Positions 10,459 through 20,120 are shown, counted from the stretch's first letter. The stretch: DNA of 64,000 nucleotides from Actinoplanes derwentensis (GCF_900104725.1 NZ_LT629758.1:8704001-8768000); one strand, 5' to 3'. Made by a program: numbers and translations. The notes: generated from the letters alone by a model not told the origin.

Positions 10459-11274
10459 ATGCGGATCAGAATCGTCGACGCCTTCACCGACCGGCCGTTC
10501 ACCGGCGCGCCCGCCGGGGTGGTGGTCCTCGACGGGGACGGCTTTCCCCCGGACCAGTGGATGCAGCGGGTCGCGGCCGAGGTCAACCACGCCGAGACGG
10601 CCTTCCTGCACCGCCTTCCGGCCGGTTCAGCGGCCGACTGGGCGCTGCGATGGTTCACGCCGGCCGCCGAGGTCGCCCTCTGTGGGCACGCCACCCTCGC
10701 GACCAGTCACGTGCTGGACCGGGCCGGGCTGATCGGCGGATGGGTCGGCTACCAGACCCGCAGCGGCGTCCTGACCGCCTCAGCCGACAGCGACGGCCTG
10801 ATCACGCTGGACTTCCCGACCGCGCCGCTCAGCCGGGTGGAGCCGGATCCGGAGCTGATCGCGGCACTCGGGGTGACGCCACTGACCGTGCTGCACACCG
10901 GCCCGTTCACCGACGACCTGCTGTTCGAGGTGGCCGATGAGAACACGGTCCGCGGGCTCGACCCCGACCTGCGCGCGGTGGCCCGGCTGACCCGGCGCGG
11001 AGTCATCGTCACGGCGCTCGCGGCGGAGCACGGATCCGGCTACGACTTCGTGTCCCGGTTCTTCGCTCCGGCCGTCGGGGTGGACGAGGACCCGGTGACC
11101 GGAAGCGCGCACACCGCCCTGACACCCTTCTGGGCGGCCCGGCTGGACCGCACCGAGCTGACCGGCTATCAGGCCTCCCGGCGTGGCGGTCACGTGCGGG
11201 TGGCCCTGCACGGTGACCGCACCCACCTCTCCGGCCACGCGGTCACCACCATCGACGGAGACCTCCTCGTCTAG
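10459..11274 (+). CDS. PhzF-family isomerase/epimerase-like protein
   Basis: The 271-residue product has the two-fold pseudosymmetric PhzF fold. NHAETAFL contains the catalytic Glu, LCGHATLA is the conserved substrate-pocket motif, and DEDPVTGSAHTAL opens the second half. PhzF isomerises a dihydroxyanthranilate in phenazine synthesis, but most relatives act on unknown metabolites and no phenazine genes are nearby. The 3' end overlaps the convergent VOC gene by 4 bp. Confidence 0.88.
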   Translation: MRIRIVDAFTDRPFTGAPAGVVVLDGDGFPPDQWMQRVAAEVNHAETAFLHRLPAGSAADWALRWFTPAAEVALCGHATLATSHVLDRAGLIGGWVGYQTRSGVLTASADSDGLITLDFPTAPLSRVEPDPELIAALGVTPLTVLHTGPFTDDLLFEVADENTVRGLDPDLRAVARLTRRGVIVTALAAEHGSGYDFVSRFFAPAVGVDEDPVTGSAHTALTPFWAARLDRTELTGYQASRRGGHVRVALHGDRTHLSGHAVTTIDGDLLV

Positions 11275-11657
11275 GCCGCCAGTTCCACCTCGTAACCCCA
11301 CGCGTCCTCCAGGTAGGCCGCGTAGGACTCCGGGCCGCCCGCGTGCGGGTAGCGGTCGGCGAACAGCGGCGCCCAGCCGTACTCCGGCGCGGTCTTGTTC
11401 AACCGGTCCACCTCGGCCGGCGTGCCGACGGTGAAGGCCAGATGGTTGAGGCCGGGCGCGAGGCGGTCGTGCGCCGGACCGGAGAGGGCCGGGGACTGCT
11501 CCAGGACCAGGTACGTCTCCCCGCGCCGCCACGAGCGGCCGGCCGGCCAGTCCTGGAACTCCGCCCAGCCCAGCTCGGTCAGGAGCCAGCCCCACGGGCG
11601 GATCGCGCCGGCCAGGTCGGGCACCCACAGTTCGACGTGATGCAGGCCGCCGCTCAA
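11271..11657 (-). CDS. VOC (glyoxalase/bleomycin-resistance) superfamily protein
   Basis: A 128-residue two-module betaalphabetabetabeta fold: [11 protein letters not shown] opens the first module and [10 protein letters not shown] the second, with YEVELAA at the C-terminus. Metal-ligand positions (H in HHVEL, E near the end) are present. Substrate is unknown. It overlaps the cobalamin adenosyltransferase reading frame end by 4 bp, so the two are probably co-transcribed. Confidence 0.8.
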   Translation of the reverse strand: MSGGLHHVELWVPDLAGAIRPWGWLLTELGWAEFQDWPAGRSWRRGETYLVLEQSPALSGPAHDRLAPGLNHLAFTVGTPAEVDRLNKTAPEYGWAPLFADRYPHAGGPESYAAYLEDAWGYEVELAA

Positions 11658-12229
11658 CGCTTGTCACCGCCGGGGACCCATTTCACGTCGCCGCCCGGGT
11701 TGGCCGCGCGGGACAGGATGAACAGCAGGTCGGAGAGCCGGTTCAGGTATTTCAGGGGCAGCACGCTGGTCCGGTCGGGCTCCTGCTCGTACAGCGCCCA
11801 GGAGGTCCGCTCGGCACGCCGGGCGACGGTCCGGGCCACGTGCAGCAACGCCGCGCCCGGAGTGCCACCCGGCAGGATGAAGCTGTCCAGCGGGGTGAGG
11901 CGCTCGTTGTACTCGTCACACCACTTCTCCAGCCGGGTCACATAGGTCTCGGTGATCCGCAGCGGCGGGTAGGGCGGGTCGTCGGCCAGCGGGTTCCCCA
12001 GATCGGCGCCGAGGTCGAAGAGGTCGTTCTGGATGGTGGCGAGCACCGCCCGGACGTCCTCGGGCAGGTCGCCGAGCGCGAGCGCGACGCCCAGCGCCGC
12101 GTTGCACTCGTCGGTGTCGGCGTAGGCGGCGATCCGCGGCGAGGTCTTCGGCGCGACCTCGTTGTTGACCAGCCTCGTCTCGCCGGCGTCGCCGGTGCGG
12201 GTGTAGATGCGGGTGAGATGCACAGCCAT
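11654..12229 (-). CDS. Cob(I)alamin adenosyltransferase, PduO type
   Basis: A 191-residue enzyme that transfers the adenosyl group of ATP to cob(I)alamin, giving coenzyme B12. [13 protein letters not shown] is the N-terminal ATP-binding motif; [14 protein letters not shown] and [16 protein letters not shown] segments are the conserved C-terminal helices. ATG 12229 (MAVHLTRIY) is the family start; the open frame extends far upstream only because the antisense of murA is open. The presence of methylmalonyl-CoA epimerase in the window fits a need for adenosylcobalamin. Confidence 0.92.
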   Translation of the reverse strand: MAVHLTRIYTRTGDAGETRLVNNEVAPKTSPRIAAYADTDECNAALGVALALGDLPEDVRAVLATIQNDLFDLGADLGNPLADDPPYPPLRITETYVTRLEKWCDEYNERLTPLDSFILPGGTPGAALLHVARTVARRAERTSWALYEQEPDRTSVLPLKYLNRLSDLLFILSRAANPGGDVKWVPGGDKR

Positions 12230-12271
12230 GAGGCACACCCTACGAGGCGTGGGTGTGCTCCGGCCCCTACC

Positions 12272-13561
12272 ATGGCCCGCGTGGATGTGATCAGGGTTAA
12301 GGGCGGGGCACGGCTCGCCGGTGACGTCATGGTGGGCGGCGCGAAGAACTCGGCGCTCAAGCTGATGGCGGTCGCGCTGCTGGCCGAGGGCCGCAGCGTG
12401 GTGGCGAACGTTCCCCGGATCACCGACATCGCGATCATGGCCGAGGTGCTGCGCCGGCTCGGTTGCGACGTCACGCTGGACGGCACCGAAGCGATCATCG
12501 ACGTGCCGGCCGAGCCGGGCAGCGAGGCCGACTACGACCTGGTGCGGCGGCTGCGGGCGTCGATCTGTGTGCTGGGTCCGCTGCTGGCCCGTCGCGGTTA
12601 CGTGCGGGTGGCTCTGCCCGGTGGCGACATGATCGGCTCCCGGGGCCTGGACATGCACGTGGCCGGCCTGGCCCGGATGGGTGCGGAGATCTCCGGCGAG
12701 CACGGGTTCGTGATCGCCAAGGCGCCGGCCGGTCTGCGCGGGGCGAAGATCTGGCTGGACTTCCCGAGTGTCGGCGCCACCGAGAACATCCTGATGGCCG
12801 CGGTCCTCGCCCGCGGTGTCACGGAGATCGACAACGCGGCCCGCGAGCCGGAGATCGTCGACATCTGCGAGATGCTCAACGCGATGGGCGCCAAGATCGA
12901 GGGCGCGGGTACGTCCACCCTGATCATCGAGGGGGTGGACGGGCCGTTGAAGCCGGTGCGGCATACCACGGTCGGCGACCGGATCGTCGGTGGCACCTGG
13001 GCGTTCGCGTCGGTGATGACCCGTGGGGACGTGACCGTGCACGGGGTGCGGCCGGAGTTCCTGGACGTCGCCCTGGACAAGCTGGTCACCGCGGGGGCGA
13101 CGGTCGAACCGGGCGACAACCGGTTCCGGGTACGGATCGCCGACCGGCCGCGTGGTGTCGACATCGTGACGCTGCCCTATCCCGGGTTCGCGACCGACCT
13201 GCTGCCGATGGCGCTGGGCCTGGCCGCGGTCGCCGAGGGGTCGTCGCTGATCACCGAGAACATCTTCGACGGCCGGTTCATGTTCGTGAACGAGATGGTG
13301 CGACTGGGCGCCGACATCCGCACCGACGGGCATCACGCCGCGGTGAACGGGCGGGATCGGCTCTCCGGGGCTCCGGTGCGGGCGACCGACATCCGGGCCG
13401 GTGCCGGTCTGGTGATCGCCGGGCTCTGCGCCGACGGGGTGACCGAGGTGGGCGAGGTGCACCACATCGACCGCGGTTACCCGAACTTCGTCGCCGACCT
13501 GACCGCACTGGGTGTAGAGGTGGAGCGCACCGACGTTCCGGAGCCCACCTTCGACTTCTAG
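12272..13561 (+). CDS. murA: UDP-N-acetylglucosamine 1-carboxyvinyltransferase (first step of peptidoglycan synthesis)
   Basis: A 429-residue enolpyruvyl transferase. [16 protein letters not shown] holds the conserved Lys-Asn, and the family fold is complete. The flexible-loop catalytic residue, Cys115 in E. coli, is D119 here ([15 protein letters not shown]), the substitution also seen in mycobacterial MurA, which confers intrinsic fosfomycin resistance. ATG 12272 has no obvious ribosome site; an in-frame GTG at 12281 is the alternative. Only 42 bp separate it from the divergent cobalamin gene, so the leaders are very short and the transcript may be leaderless. Confidence 0.95.
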   Translation: MARVDVIRVKGGARLAGDVMVGGAKNSALKLMAVALLAEGRSVVANVPRITDIAIMAEVLRRLGCDVTLDGTEAIIDVPAEPGSEADYDLVRRLRASICVLGPLLARRGYVRVALPGGDMIGSRGLDMHVAGLARMGAEISGEHGFVIAKAPAGLRGAKIWLDFPSVGATENILMAAVLARGVTEIDNAAREPEIVDICEMLNAMGAKIEGAGTSTLIIEGVDGPLKPVRHTTVGDRIVGGTWAFASVMTRGDVTVHGVRPEFLDVALDKLVTAGATVEPGDNRFRVRIADRPRGVDIVTLPYPGFATDLLPMALGLAAVAEGSSLITENIFDGRFMFVNEMVRLGADIRTDGHHAAVNGRDRLSGAPVRATDIRAGAGLVIAGLCADGVTEVGEVHHIDRGYPNFVADLTALGVEVERTDVPEPTFDF

Positions 13562-13565
13562 ATCT

Positions 13566-13916
13566 TCAGAAGGAGGCGACCAGACGTCTGGCCTCCTCGA
13601 CCTCTTCGGAGAAGACCAGCACGCTGATCCGGCCGTCGCGCCGGGGCGCCGTGGTGGCACGGATGCCCGCATCGAAGAGGTACCGCCGGATCTCGTCGGC
13701 GACCTCGGTCTCACCGGTGACGGCCGCCGGCCGGAGCAGTCCGTAGTCGTCCCACTCGCCGAAGATCGCCAAACCGTCCGGTGCCGTCTCGTCCCGGCGT
13801 GCACCGGGCGGGATGGTGGGTTGCAGGCCCATGCGCCAGAAGACGGCGCCGAGGAATCCGACCAGACCGACGGCGATCAACGGTCCGATGAGGTACCAGC
13901 CGTCGCTCGTGGGCAT
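13566..13916 (-). CDS. membrane-anchored small protein with a DUF2007-like cytoplasmic domain
   Basis: A 116-residue protein with a single N-terminal helix (about 8-30) followed by a compact alpha/beta domain (EVADEIRRYLFDAGIRATT, then ISVLVFSEEVEEARRLV). The beta-alpha-beta layout with the final EEARRL helix resembles the DUF2007 'signal transducing' domain. Function is unknown. ATG 13916 is chosen; GTG 13922 is possible. It is convergent with murA (4-bp gap). Confidence 0.65.
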   Translation of the reverse strand: MPTSDGWYLIGPLIAVGLVGFLGAVFWRMGLQPTIPPGARRDETAPDGLAIFGEWDDYGLLRPAAVTGETEVADEIRRYLFDAGIRATTAPRRDGRISVLVFSEEVEEARRLVASF

Positions 13917-14036
13917 GCGCACAGTCTGGCACCGGCGGATGCCGATTTCTGACGGTTCACCCCGATCTCCGGACGAGCTGAACCTGCGTTAAGTAACGCC
14001 GGTAAACTGGTGGCTCAGCTGACGAAGGAGTGAAGA

Positions 14037-14888
14037 ATGGCAGGTCGTCTCGCGGTCATCGGATCCGGTCTGATGGGCTCCGGCATCGCCCAGGTCTCGG
14101 CGCAGGCCGGATGGCAGGTCACCATGCGGGACGTCGACGACGCCTCGCTCAACCGCGGCATGACCGCGATCCGGGACTCACTGAGCCGGTTCGCGGCCAA
14201 GGGCCGGATCACCGAAGAGGACGTGGCGGCGACCCTCGCCCGGATCACCCCGACCACCGACCTCGACGCGGCCGCCGACGCCGACGTGGTGGTCGAGGCG
14301 ATCTACGAGAAGGTCGAGGCCAAGCACGAGGTATTCAAGGCCCTCGACAAGATCTGCAAGGCCGGTGCGATCCTCGGCACCAACACCTCGGCCATCCCGA
14401 TCACCCAGATCGCCACCGTCACGCAGCGCCCCGAGTCGGTCGTCGGCATCCACTTCTTCTCGCCGGTCCCGATGATGAAACTGGTCGAGCTGGTTCGGGG
14501 CTACCAGACCTCCGACGCCACCCTGGCCGCCGCCCGCGCCTACGCGGAGGGTGTCGGCAAGACCTGTGTCGTGGTCGAGCGGGACGTCGCCGGGTTCGTC
14601 TCCAACCGGCTCTTCTCCGCGATCCTGGTCGAGGCCATCCAGCTCGTCGAGTCGGGTGTGGTCTCCGCGGCCGACCTGGACACCGTGATGAAGCTGGGCT
14701 TCGGCCACGCGATGGGCCCGCTCGCCACCGTCGACCTCACCGGCCTCGACGTGATGCTCAACGCGGCGGGCAACATCTACCGGGACACCGCCGACGAGAA
14801 GTTCTTCCCGCCGGAGCTGCTGCAGCGCATGGTCCAGGCCGGTCACCTGGGCCGCAAGACCGGCAAGGGCTTCTATACGTACGAATAG
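14037..14888 (+). CDS. 3-hydroxybutyryl-CoA dehydrogenase
   Basis: The 283-residue NAD(P)-dependent enzyme interconverts 3-hydroxybutyryl-CoA and acetoacetyl-CoA. The Rossmann motif GSGLMGSGIAQ is at residues ~8-18, IHFFSPVPMMKLVE carries the catalytic His, and DVAGFVSNRL is the conserved hinge. It may serve butyrate/PHB-type or beta-oxidation metabolism with the thiolase and enoyl-CoA hydratase elsewhere in the window. The last 13 nt, including the stop, are tandemly duplicated just downstream. Confidence 0.93.
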   Translation: MAGRLAVIGSGLMGSGIAQVSAQAGWQVTMRDVDDASLNRGMTAIRDSLSRFAAKGRITEEDVAATLARITPTTDLDAAADADVVVEAIYEKVEAKHEVFKALDKICKAGAILGTNTSAIPITQIATVTQRPESVVGIHFFSPVPMMKLVELVRGYQTSDATLAAARAYAEGVGKTCVVVERDVAGFVSNRLFSAILVEAIQLVESGVVSAADLDTVMKLGFGHAMGPLATVDLTGLDVMLNAAGNIYRDTADEKFFPPELLQRMVQAGHLGRKTGKGFYTYE

Positions 14889-14902
14889 TTACGTACGAAT
14901 AG
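14876..14902. repeat. 14-nt tandem duplication of the 3' end of the dehydrogenase gene
   Basis: TACGTACGAATAG occurs at 14876-14888 (ending in the stop codon) and again at 14890-14902, spaced by one T. The second copy lies outside the gene, in the 20 nt before the stop of the convergent gene. Confidence 0.85.
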
Positions 14903-14908
14903 GAAGGC

Positions 14909-15664
14909 CTAGCGGGTCGCCGCGAAGGACAGCGAGAGCAACGTCGCCGCGACCATCCCGCCCAGCAGGGTGAGGCCTATCCCGCCGATCTCCATCCGGG
15001 CGTGCAGCCGGCTGTGGGTGAGGTAGGCGGCGACCGGGACCCCCGCGGACGGCGCGACGGCGAAGGTCAGCCAGCCGATGCCCCGGATGACCTGCCCACC
15101 CCACTCGGCGGTGTCACCGAAGGTGACGAGGCCGGCGGCTACCAGACTGGCCAGGGCGGCTCCGGCGGCACCGGCGAACGGCAGCAACAGAAGCGCCCAG
15201 CGGGGGAGCAGCCCGTGCCCGTGCGGGTGGATCGTGACGTCGATCCGGTCGGCGGCCCGGGAGAGCAGCACCCGTGGCGACTGCCGGCCGGGGGCGACCA
15301 CGTCCTCGCCCGGTTCTGGCCGGCGTTGCAGGGCGACCCGCGGCATGGCCTCGACCGAGGCCGGTTCGGGCACCTCGCCGAGTGCCCGGATCCGCAGGCC
15401 GCGGGCCCGGCGAAGCTGATCCCAGAGCCGGGCGGCCTCACGGTCCACGTCGAGCACCTGGGCGGCGGCGGCACCGGCCCAGCGGTCGGCGGCCAGGGCG
15501 TCGCTCTCGGCGCGGGCCAGTTCACCGGCGGCCCGGGCGGCGCTGTCCTGATAGGCCAGCTCGGCGTCGTCGATGGCGGCGTCGCGGCGGCGGGTGACGT
15601 CGGCGAGCGCGCTCACCATCAACTGGTAGTCACGGCCGAGCGGTTGGCGATCACGTATGGTCAC
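14909..15664 (-). CDS. coiled-coil membrane protein, last gene of the FtsK-like cluster
   Basis: A 251-residue protein: a charged helical N-terminus (about 1-100, DVTRRRDAAIDDAELAYQDS) that should form a coiled coil, then about four membrane helices (from LLPRWALLLLPFAGAAG onward). No family is recognised. GTG 15664 lies inside the 3' end of the upstream FtsK-like gene (14-bp overlap) behind an AGGTG site, so its translation is coupled to that ATPase. The N-terminal helix resembles that of the ATPase, suggesting the two interact through coiled coils. It may be the membrane anchor the soluble ATPase lacks. Confidence 0.7.
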   Translation of the reverse strand: MTIRDRQPLGRDYQLMVSALADVTRRRDAAIDDAELAYQDSAARAAGELARAESDALAADRWAGAAAAQVLDVDREAARLWDQLRRARGLRIRALGEVPEPASVEAMPRVALQRRPEPGEDVVAPGRQSPRVLLSRAADRIDVTIHPHGHGLLPRWALLLLPFAGAAGAALASLVAAGLVTFGDTAEWGGQVIRGIGWLTFAVAPSAGVPVAAYLTHSRLHARMEIGGIGLTLLGGMVAATLLSLSFAATR

Positions 15665-18107
15665 TGTTCACCTCGTACGGGATGATGACTTCCGGGGTGC
15701 GGTGCACCGGGCGATCGAAGAACAGGGCCCGGCGCGGCCGGGGATTCCAGAACGGTCCACCGGGCTGCGGGTGGAGCGGGGCCAGCTCGGATCCGTGCAC
15801 ACCGAGGGCCACCCAGGCGCCGATCGGGTCGAAACGCCCGGCCAGGTCGTCGCGGAGCCGGGCCACCGACCGCCACCAGCCGAGCACGTGGACGTGCCGT
15901 TGCGGGCCGTCGGTGAGCAGCGCGCGCAGTGCCGGACGGTGCCGCGCACCGGCCGCGTCGAGTCCGTAACCGATCACGTAACGGGGCACGTCCGAGTGTG
16001 GCGCCTCGAACCGGACGTCCGAGGCGTCGTACCAGTCGGCGGCCGGCAGTTCGGCCACCAGCCTGGCGGCCGAGCGTTCGGCGGCGGGTTCCAGGCAGAC
16101 GATGCTGAAGTGGGCCGGGCCCTGTGCGGCCAGCGAGAGCGCGGCCGCCGCCAGCACGTCACAGGCCTCGTCGGCCCGGCTCCCGAGCACCGCCAGGTTG
16201 CGCCCCGGCGCCGGGTCCAGCAGCAACCGGGCGGGCTGTGCCGACACGTCGATCCGTTCACCGAGTACGGCGGCCGGTGGTGCGACGGCGGACACCCGCC
16301 CGGACGGCCGGTAGATCGACGGCAGCCGGGGCACCGCGGCCCCGTCGAAGACCCGTGGCTCCTCGCTGCCGGCCGGCCGGCAGCGCCACAACCGGCGCTG
16401 GGTGGCGCCCCAGGCGGTGCGGTCACCGGCGTCCGGGAGCCGGACGATCCGGTTGGCGCCGGCCAGCCCCGACTCGCCGTTCACCACCGTGTGGAAGCGG
16501 GGGATCAGCGAGGCGGCCAGGTTGTCGGTGGCCAGGATGCGGCGGGCCTTCGGCATGGCGATCCGGACCGTGAACCGGGCCAGCACGGCGGGGCGGCCGG
16601 TCAGCGCCCGGATCCCGTCCTGCGCGGACAGCATCAGGTGCAGGCCCTGTTCCGGGCCGCGCCGGACCAGTTCGGTCAGCAGGCTCTCGGCCTCGTCGGC
16701 GATCGCGTCCCGGCCGTCGAGCAGCGTCGGGAACTCGTCGATCACGACCACGGTCCGAGGGCGGCCCGGGGCGTCCAGCTCCTCGCTGAGGTGCCGCAGC
16801 ACGGCCAGGCCGAACTCGCGGTCGTCGCGCAGGTTGATCCCGGCCAGCCGGACCTGGGGGAGCCAGCTCGGGTCGCGAGGCCCCGGAACGTACCTGGCGA
16901 ACGACTCGCCCTCGGTGAAGTCGAGCAGGTAGAGCGCCAGTTCGGCGGGGCCGTACCGGGTGGCCAGCGAACCCAGCCAGGTGTAGATCAGGTTGGTCTT
17001 CCCGGAATCGGACGGACCGCCGACCAGGATGTGCGGGGCACGGTCGCCGAGCGGCAGCGCGACCAGTGCGCCGTCGGTGCTGTCACCGATCGGTGCGAGC
17101 AGACCGTCCCGTGCCGACTCGGCCCAGTGCCGGTCCGGTTCCAGGTCGGCCAGCCGGGCCGGTGGCGGGCCCTGCCGCAGCCGGTCGGCGGCCTCCCGGC
17201 AGAACGCCGCGATGCGCTGTGGCGGCGGCGCCGGGTCGAGCCGTACCTCCAGCCGGTCCAGCGAACTGCACGACGCGATCCGGTCCCGGACGGTGATCCG
17301 CTCGACCGACGGGTGCTCGGCCAGCTCCATGCCCCGGACCACCAGGTGCACCCCACGGCCCACCCCGGTACGCACGATCCGGTCCAGTTGGGCCCGCTGC
17401 GCCCGGGACATCTCCTCGACACCGGCCCGGTCCGCGAGCAGTACGACGATCTGCCAGCCGTCCCGGTCCTCGTCGCGGCACAACCGGTCGACCAGCTCGT
17501 CGAGCAGCGGCCCCAGCCCGCCCGGCCCGACGAACCGGGTGCCGAGCGGCGCGAAGACGGCGAGAGTCTCCCCGAGTCGTTCCGGGTCGTAGACGGTCAG
17601 TTCCACATGACCGGCCCGGGTACTGCCCAGGGCCCGCAGCAGGACCCCGGTGATCACCTCGTCGAGGGTGGACTGCGGCCCGCTCAGATGCAGGTGGGCC
17701 CGGTCGAGCAGCGGGATGAGACCGGGCAGTGCCTCGGTCTCGTCGAAGTCGATGGTGCCGATCCGCAGCAGTCCCGGCGCCCGGCCCGGCTCGGGGTCGC
17801 TCGGCGCCCACAGCCGCCACGGTGTCCCGGCCGCCCCGGAGGCGCTGGCCGAGGCCAGGCCGCGCAGGTGCCCGGCGAGACGGTCGGCCTCGCCGTGGAA
17901 TCGCTGCCGGATGTCCTGGCGGGCGTCCTCACGGGCGGAGGCGAGCTGGCTCAGGCAGGTGGCGTAGGCGTCCCGCACCAGCCGTCGACGGTTCTGCGCC
18001 TCGCCACGGGCCGATTCGGCGGCGGCCAGGACCGCGCGGGCGGTGCCGCGGGCCTCGGCGAGCTCCTGCCGGATCGCGGCGACCAGCGCGTTGCGGTGGC
18101 TACCCAC
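15651..18107 (-). CDS. soluble FtsK/SpoIIIE/EccC-like ATPase with three P-loop-like modules
   Basis: An 818-residue protein. Residues ~1-85 are a coiled coil with no membrane helix. A first degenerate ATPase-like module follows (LHLSGPQSTLDEVITG). The central module is intact: Walker A GGPSDSGKTN (K370), Walker B VVVIDEF (D457, E458) and LSAQD. A third, degenerate module starts at GRNLAVLGSRADEACDVL, which lacks the Lys-Ser/Thr. The three-module plan recalls EccC of type VII secretion, but no esx or ecc genes are nearby. A DNA or protein translocation motor is the likely role. Start GTG 18107. Confidence 0.8.
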   Translation of the reverse strand: MGSHRNALVAAIRQELAEARGTARAVLAAAESARGEAQNRRRLVRDAYATCLSQLASAREDARQDIRQRFHGEADRLAGHLRGLASASASGAAGTPWRLWAPSDPEPGRAPGLLRIGTIDFDETEALPGLIPLLDRAHLHLSGPQSTLDEVITGVLLRALGSTRAGHVELTVYDPERLGETLAVFAPLGTRFVGPGGLGPLLDELVDRLCRDEDRDGWQIVVLLADRAGVEEMSRAQRAQLDRIVRTGVGRGVHLVVRGMELAEHPSVERITVRDRIASCSSLDRLEVRLDPAPPPQRIAAFCREAADRLRQGPPPARLADLEPDRHWAESARDGLLAPIGDSTDGALVALPLGDRAPHILVGGPSDSGKTNLIYTWLGSLATRYGPAELALYLLDFTEGESFARYVPGPRDPSWLPQVRLAGINLRDDREFGLAVLRHLSEELDAPGRPRTVVVIDEFPTLLDGRDAIADEAESLLTELVRRGPEQGLHLMLSAQDGIRALTGRPAVLARFTVRIAMPKARRILATDNLAASLIPRFHTVVNGESGLAGANRIVRLPDAGDRTAWGATQRRLWRCRPAGSEEPRVFDGAAVPRLPSIYRPSGRVSAVAPPAAVLGERIDVSAQPARLLLDPAPGRNLAVLGSRADEACDVLAAAALSLAAQGPAHFSIVCLEPAAERSAARLVAELPAADWYDASDVRFEAPHSDVPRYVIGYGLDAAGARHRPALRALLTDGPQRHVHVLGWWRSVARLRDDLAGRFDPIGAWVALGVHGSELAPLHPQPGGPFWNPRPRRALFFDRPVHRTPEVIIPYEVNSDHT

Positions 18108-18156
18108 GCGATACCCCGGCGTCCATGGTCGGGGATATTAGCCACTAAATGACCTT

Positions 18157-19503
18157 TTATGGGGTTTTGGTGCTGCGTGTCGGAAGCTCGCTCGGTGAGA
18201 GCGCCCGAGGCCCGCCTGCCAGCTCCGTCCACAGTCGCTCGGCGACCACCATCGCGGCCTCCCGAAGCCACTGCTTCGTGACGTCCTCGGGCACGTAACG
18301 GCGGAACCAGTCGACCACCAGCCGGGCCTCCCGGCTCAGCCCATCGGTGCGCACCCGCCGGCTGTACGGATTCAACCCGAGCACACAGCAGAACTGGAGC
18401 ACGTTGTAGTAGCGCCAGTCATCGGTCGTCCCGAGCGGCCCCGCCGGCCGTAGATCCGACACGCACTCCCGCAGCACCGCCCGCAGCGCCCCGGCCCGGG
18501 CCCGCGGCTGATCCTCCCGGTCCGCCAGCCGCCTCCCCACCACCGGCAGATCCGTCAGCGGACTGCGGGCCAACCGGTTCAGATCCCCGAAGTCGGTGAG
18601 CGCCCGCCGGGTCAGCCGCAGGAACTCCGGCTCACCGAGACTCTCCAGCCGCCGGGGCTCCCGCCGCCGCAGCAGCGCGTCCGCGTTCAGGAACAGCGCC
18701 GACCGGTCGGCCCGCAACCCGGCGTCCTCGGCCAGCGCCAGCCGGTCCATCGCCCGGCGCACATGATTGCCCAGCCCGGCCACCGTCGCGCCGGCCGCCA
18801 CCACCGTGAACTGCAGTACGGTCACCACGTCGTGCCCGTCGATCAGCGACATCGTCACCCCGGCCGGTACTCCCAGCAGCAGCAGCGCCAGCAACCCGCC
18901 CGCCAGCGACCGGTGCAGGTCCGGGCGCAGGCGCTCACCCGACTCGGCCGCGTGCGCCACCGCCATCAGATAGCCGAACACCAGCAGGTCCACCCCGATC
19001 GCGGCGATCGCCGGGACCCGGCCACCGAACGGGAACAGCAGGAGCGCCAGCCCGGCGGTGTACAACACCGCCATCGACGTCAGCGCGAGCGGCAGCGAAC
19101 CCAGCGACACCTGGCCGCTCATCCGCCACAACAGGACCAGTGCGCCCACCAGCGGCGCCAGCACCACCAGCCGGCCCACCTGCGGCAGGAAGATCACCAT
19201 CAGCAGGAACAGGGCGCCCAGGGCCAGCGCCCCCCGATCGATCGGGCGGCGCTCCACCGGTGTCAACGGCAGCAACGACACCACCGCGCCCGCCCAGAAC
19301 AGCGCCGGGATGCAGAGCAGGATCTCGGCGGCCGCCGAGCCCGGGGCCACCGTCCACGCGGCGACCCCCAGGGCGTACGAGAGCAGAGCCGCGGCCGGCC
19401 AACGGAGAGAGGCGCGCCGCGGATCCCGGCCGATCAGATAACAGGACAGCCACCACGTCAGAGCGAAGGCGGGTACGGCGATCGCGGGCACCGGTAGAGT
19501 CAA
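18157..19503 (-). CDS. polytopic membrane protein with C-terminal cytoplasmic domain, unknown function
   Basis: A 448-residue protein with about eight hydrophobic helices up to residue ~245, then a ~200-residue soluble region rich in Arg and Leu (LRADRSALFLNADALLRRRE, WFRRYVPEDVTKQWLREAAM). No family is recognised; the topology is that of a sensor or a transport partner. The start is TTG 19503, overlapping the upstream stop as TTGA (4 bp). The FtsK-like gene begins 49 nt downstream. Tight packing suggests the four genes from 20120 to 14909 form one operon and one complex. Confidence 0.65.
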   Translation of the reverse strand: MTLPVPAIAVPAFALTWWLSCYLIGRDPRRASLRWPAAALLSYALGVAAWTVAPGSAAAEILLCIPALFWAGAVVSLLPLTPVERRPIDRGALALGALFLLMVIFLPQVGRLVVLAPLVGALVLLWRMSGQVSLGSLPLALTSMAVLYTAGLALLLFPFGGRVPAIAAIGVDLLVFGYLMAVAHAAESGERLRPDLHRSLAGGLLALLLLGVPAGVTMSLIDGHDVVTVLQFTVVAAGATVAGLGNHVRRAMDRLALAEDAGLRADRSALFLNADALLRRREPRRLESLGEPEFLRLTRRALTDFGDLNRLARSPLTDLPVVGRRLADREDQPRARAGALRAVLRECVSDLRPAGPLGTTDDWRYYNVLQFCCVLGLNPYSRRVRTDGLSREARLVVDWFRRYVPEDVTKQWLREAAMVVAERLWTELAGGPRALSPSELPTRSTKTP

Positions 19504-20120
19504 CCAAACAGTTGACGGGTTTCGACACCCGCGTCACGCTCCTGCTTGCGCCGGTTGCGCCGCCGCACCACCCAGACGGCCGCCCACACCATCACCACCA
19601 GGCCGATCAGCACCAGCACCGGCAGCAGAATCGCCAGCACCGACATGATCACACTGCTGATGTCCTCCACCGTGCTCGCCACCGGCGCACCGAAACCGGC
19701 AGTCGTCGTGTTCACCACCGGCCGGGCCGCCGACTTCAGACCGTGCACGATCAGCGCGATCACCACACCCGCGACGATCGGCACCCACTGGTTCGAGGTG
19801 AAGAACGCCCCCGGATCGGCCACCGTCACCGTCTCCGACGCCGAACCGGTCCCGAACGCCAGGCCACCCGCCGTCGGCCGGATGAACGTCTGCACCACGT
19901 CGTTCACGTGATCGACGACCGGGATCTTGTCGGCCACCATCTCGATCGCGAGCAGCACCGCGAGAATCATCAGCGTCCAGCCGTTCGACAGCCAGGCTGA
20001 ACCGGCCGGCAGATCGATGGCGTCGGTGTACCGGGCCAGCAGGCCCATGGTCAGCAGGGGGATGTAGGCGTTCAGCCCGGCCGAGGCGGCGAGACCGGTA
20101 CCCGTCAATACTTCCAGCAC
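19500..20120 (-). CDS. DUF4126 membrane protein
   Basis: A 206-residue protein beginning [17 protein letters not shown], with [19 protein letters not shown] and FIRPTAGG, the DUF4126 signature, and four to five helices. The C-terminal RRRNRRKQ is cytoplasmic. Function is unknown. It heads the minus-strand cluster with 71 bp to the divergent nucS. Confidence 0.88.
   Translation of the reverse strand: MLEVLTGTGLAASAGLNAYIPLLTMGLLARYTDAIDLPAGSAWLSNGWTLMILAVLLAIEMVADKIPVVDHVNDVVQTFIRPTAGGLAFGTGSASETVTVADPGAFFTSNQWVPIVAGVVIALIVHGLKSAARPVVNTTTAGFGAPVASTVEDISSVIMSVLAILLPVLVLIGLVVMVWAAVWVVRRRNRRKQERDAGVETRQLFG

Noticed and set aside
11654..13804. 716-residue fusion of the cobalamin adenosyltransferase with an N-terminal extension
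   Set aside because: The extension is the antisense of murA. The family start [13 protein letters not shown] at 12229 has normal length.
15657..18152. 831-residue plus-strand frame opposite the FtsK-like gene
   Set aside because: The minus strand encodes intact Walker A and B motifs; the plus frame has only compositional sequence.
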